Assembly (NCBI GenBank): GCA_964370965.1
Contig: CAYJLW010000012.1
Location: 15,263-79,262 of the forward strand
Reading direction: 5' to 3'
Length of the DNA stretch: 64,000 nt
Source of the DNA: CAYJLW01 sp964370965
GTDB lineage: Bacteria; Actinomycetota; Acidimicrobiia; UBA2766
The translations under genes were made by a program, and so were the position numbers. Under the pieces are notes generated by a model that did not search any database, had not been told where the DNA came from, and saw nothing but the letters and a program-made list of their open reading frames with translations. This document shows positions 62,151-64,000 of this stretch, piece after piece (within the stretch, counting starts at the first letter, position 1; every line of letters starts with the position of its first letter).

Positions 62151-63854
62151 ATGCGCATCCTGTTCCTGACGTCGGCCCACAACGGCCTCAGCCAACGCCT
62201 CCAGGTCGAGCTCGAGGCGCTCGGCCACCGCGTGACCGTCGAGCTCGCGTCCGGCGCGGCGAGGATGGAGGAGGCCGCGCGCCTGGCCAAGGCCGACGTC
62301 GTCGTCTGTCCCATGCTCGACGTGAGGATCCCCGCGCCCGTCTGGGGACGCCACGTCTGCCTGGTCGTGCATCCCGGTGTCGTGGGCGACCGGGGTCCCT
62401 CCTCGCTGGACTGGGCGATCCTGGAGGGCGAGGGGTCCTGGGGCGTGACCGTCCTGCAGGCCGCCGAGACGCTCGACGCCGGACCGGTGTGGGCGAGCGC
62501 CGGGTTCCCGATGCGAACGGCGAGCAAGGCCAGCATCTACCGCATCGAGGTGACCGACGCGGCTGCCGGCGCCGTCACCAGGGCGATCGAGCGATTCGAG
62601 CGGGGTGGCGGGCGTCCCCTGGCACCGGAGGCGGCGCCGCCTCGGGGGCGGGGCAGGCGGCGGCCCCGTATCCGGGTCGGGGACCGGGTCGTCGACTGGT
62701 CCCAGCCGGCGGAGGCGGTGTCGCGTGTCCTGCGCTCGGCGGACACGGTGCCCGGCGCCCTGGCCGAGCTCGGCGGGCGCCCCGTGTTCCTCTACGGCGG
62801 TAGGGCGGAGCCGGCGGCCAGGGGGGCGCCGGGGACGGTTGTGGGGAAGCGCCACGGGGCCCTGTGCGTCGCCACGGGGGACGGCGGTGTCTGGGTCACC
62901 CACGTGCGCGAGCCAGACGGCGAAGCGTTGAAGGTTCCGGCGGCGACCGGGCTGGGGCCGGTCGTCGGTGTCGTGGCCGAGCTCGCCCCGTGCGGGCGTC
63001 GCGAGGGGAGCGGCGCCGGCTACGGCGACGTCTGGTACGCGGAGGACGCCGCCGGTGCCGTGGGCTTCGTCCACTTCGACCTCTACAACGGGGCGATGGG
63101 CACGGAGGCGTGCAGGCGGCTGCAGCTCGCCATCCGGGCGGCCGCCAGGCGGCCGACACGCGTGCTCGTCCTCGCCGGGGGGACGGACTTCTTCTCCAAC
63201 GGCATCGACCTGAACACGATCGAGGTGTCCGCGAGCCCTGCCATGGAGTCGTGGCGGAACGTGCAGGCGCTCAACGACGTCGTCGTCGAGGTCGTGGAGA
63301 CGACCGACCGGCTCCTCGTGTCCGCCCTGCACGGCAACGCCGCCGCCGGGGGCGTCCCGCTCGCCGCTGCCGCGGACGAGGTGTGGTGCCGGCGAGGGGT
63401 CGTCCTCAACGCGCACTACCGGTCCCTGGGCGGCCTCCACGGCTCGGAGTACTGGACGTACCTCCTGCCTCGCAGGGTGGGCACGGCAACGGCGCACGCC
63501 CTCGCAGAGGCGATGCGACCCGTGGGCGCGGCGGAGGCGCTCGGCCTCGGCCTCGTGGACCGGGTGGTCGACGGGACGCACGAGGAGTTCCACGCCACCG
63601 TCGCCTCGTGGGCGGCGGCACTGGCGGCAGCGCCGGGCTTCGCAGATCGGCTCCGGGCCAAACAGGAGAGGCGCCGGCGCGACGAGGCCGCCAAGGCGCT
63701 CCTCACCTACGGCTACGAGGAGCTGCAGGTGGTCCGCCCCCAGTTCTTCACCGAGGGCAGCGGGTACCACCGGGCACGCAGCGCGCTCGTCCGGCGACAG
63801 CCCCCTCTGGAGACGCCCCCGCATCTCGCTCACCACCGCGGCCCGTCCTGGTGA
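62151..63854 (+). CDS. hypX: Hydrogenase maturation factor HypX (formyltransferase - crotonase fusion)
   Basis: 567 residues. Residues 1-270 resemble the formyl-THF hydrolase/transferase fold: MRILFLTSAHNGLSQRL, then LVVHPGVVGDRGPSSLDWAI with His74. Residues about 290-530 are a crotonase domain (GFVHFDLYNGAMGT, LAGGTDFFSNGIDLN, LHGNAAAGGVPLA). This order is that of HypX/HoxX, which makes the CO ligand of [NiFe] hydrogenase from formyl-THF via formyl-CoA when oxygen is present. No hydrogenase or other hyp gene lies in the window. It starts 250 bp from the giant gene and faces away from it. ATG start with GGTGAGAG upstream. Poly-G sequence follows. Confidence 0.88.
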   Translation: MRILFLTSAHNGLSQRLQVELEALGHRVTVELASGAARMEEAARLAKADVVVCPMLDVRIPAPVWGRHVCLVVHPGVVGDRGPSSLDWAILEGEGSWGVTVLQAAETLDAGPVWASAGFPMRTASKASIYRIEVTDAAAGAVTRAIERFERGGGRPLAPEAAPPRGRGRRRPRIRVGDRVVDWSQPAEAVSRVLRSADTVPGALAELGGRPVFLYGGRAEPAARGAPGTVVGKRHGALCVATGDGGVWVTHVREPDGEALKVPAATGLGPVVGVVAELAPCGRREGSGAGYGDVWYAEDAAGAVGFVHFDLYNGAMGTEACRRLQLAIRAAARRPTRVLVLAGGTDFFSNGIDLNTIEVSASPAMESWRNVQALNDVVVEVVETTDRLLVSALHGNAAAGGVPLAAAADEVWCRRGVVLNAHYRSLGGLHGSEYWTYLLPRRVGTATAHALAEAMRPVGAAEALGLGLVDRVVDGTHEEFHATVASWAAALAAAPGFADRLRAKQERRRRDEAAKALLTYGYEELQVVRPQFFTEGSGYHRARSALVRRQPPLETPPHLAHHRGPSW

Positions 63855-63942
63855 AGAGGGCGTCGCGGCTCGTGACCCCTGCTCCGGGTCGCAGAACAGG
63901 ACCGGAGGGGCCGCCGCGGGCTAGGCGCCCCAACCACCCGAA

Positions 63943-64000
63943 GTGGGGGGGGGGGGGGGGGGGGGGCGGGGGGGCGGGGGGCGGGGGCCGGGGGGGGGGG
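63943..64000. other. Poly-G low-complexity sequence at the window end
   Basis: A run of 22 G (63945-63966) and further G tracts, like those at 13.8 and 38.6 kb. Probably a contig end of poor quality. Nothing else is seen from 63855. Confidence 0.8.

Overview
The window is high-GC DNA (about 70% G+C), rich in GTG starts and 4-bp GTGA/ATGA gene overlaps. Gene content and order point to an actinobacterium: an mce lipid-transport operon, a fused MoaD-MoaE (MoaX), a RecA intein like that of Mycobacterium leprae, an actinobacterial LexA box, -10 elements placed for leaderless mRNAs, and the orders rip-ispG-rimP-nusA-ylxR-infB-rbfA-nrnA-truB-ribF-rpsO-pnp and pgsA-cinA-thpR-recA. A deep-branching actinobacterium such as Acidimicrobiia is my inference. 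Three N gaps, homopolymer-G stretches next to the gaps and a duplicated 55-bp contig end show that this is a draft, probably metagenomic, assembly.

Layout. 1-13.7 kb: the end of an intramembrane protease, ispG, then the translation/RNA cluster rimP-nusA-ylxR-infB, interrupted by a secreted arginine-tailed protein, followed by DUF503-rbfA-nrnA, a single frame joining truB to ribF, rpsO and pnp with a long RGG-like tail. 14-17 kb: a crotonase-fold protein, an M16 peptidase and dapB. 17.4-22.5 kb: a compact mce operon (two YrbE permeases, three Mce proteins, one TetR). 22.5-27.9 kb: a lytic-transglycosylase-like protein with a long leader, a TetR, a wHTH protein, dapA and RNase J. 28-36 kb: an unassigned alpha/beta hydrolase, ftsK, two tandem TetR genes and a P1B-type metal ATPase. 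36-43.7 kb: an orphan histidine kinase, a secreted protein, moaX-moaC, and a minus-strand set of ALDH, TrkA-linked ion channel and D-threonine-aldolase-like enzyme. 43.8-51.8 kb: a large AAA/BTAD regulator (intact once a false gap is closed), then pgsA-cinA-thpR-recA; recA carries an intein and a two-promoter SOS region. 52-62 kb: one 3306-residue secreted protein. 62-63.9 kb: hypX, a factor that makes the CO ligand of [NiFe] hydrogenase.

How the genes fit together. The first 14 kb is a housekeeping block for transcription-translation coupling, ribosome maturation and RNA decay; a terminator hairpin just before rimP-nusA suggests attenuation. The mce operon, transglycosylase, FtsK and PgsA concern the cell envelope. 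dapB and dapA supply diaminopimelate and lysine. MoaX/MoaC supply molybdopterin, and HypX implies an oxygen-tolerant hydrogenase encoded elsewhere.

The least explained item is the giant secreted protein. It has a signal peptide, a helical core of more than 1000 residues, a seven-repeat PD40-like propeller, three PA14 domains, and three copies of a two-cysteine module that I cannot assign to a known family.
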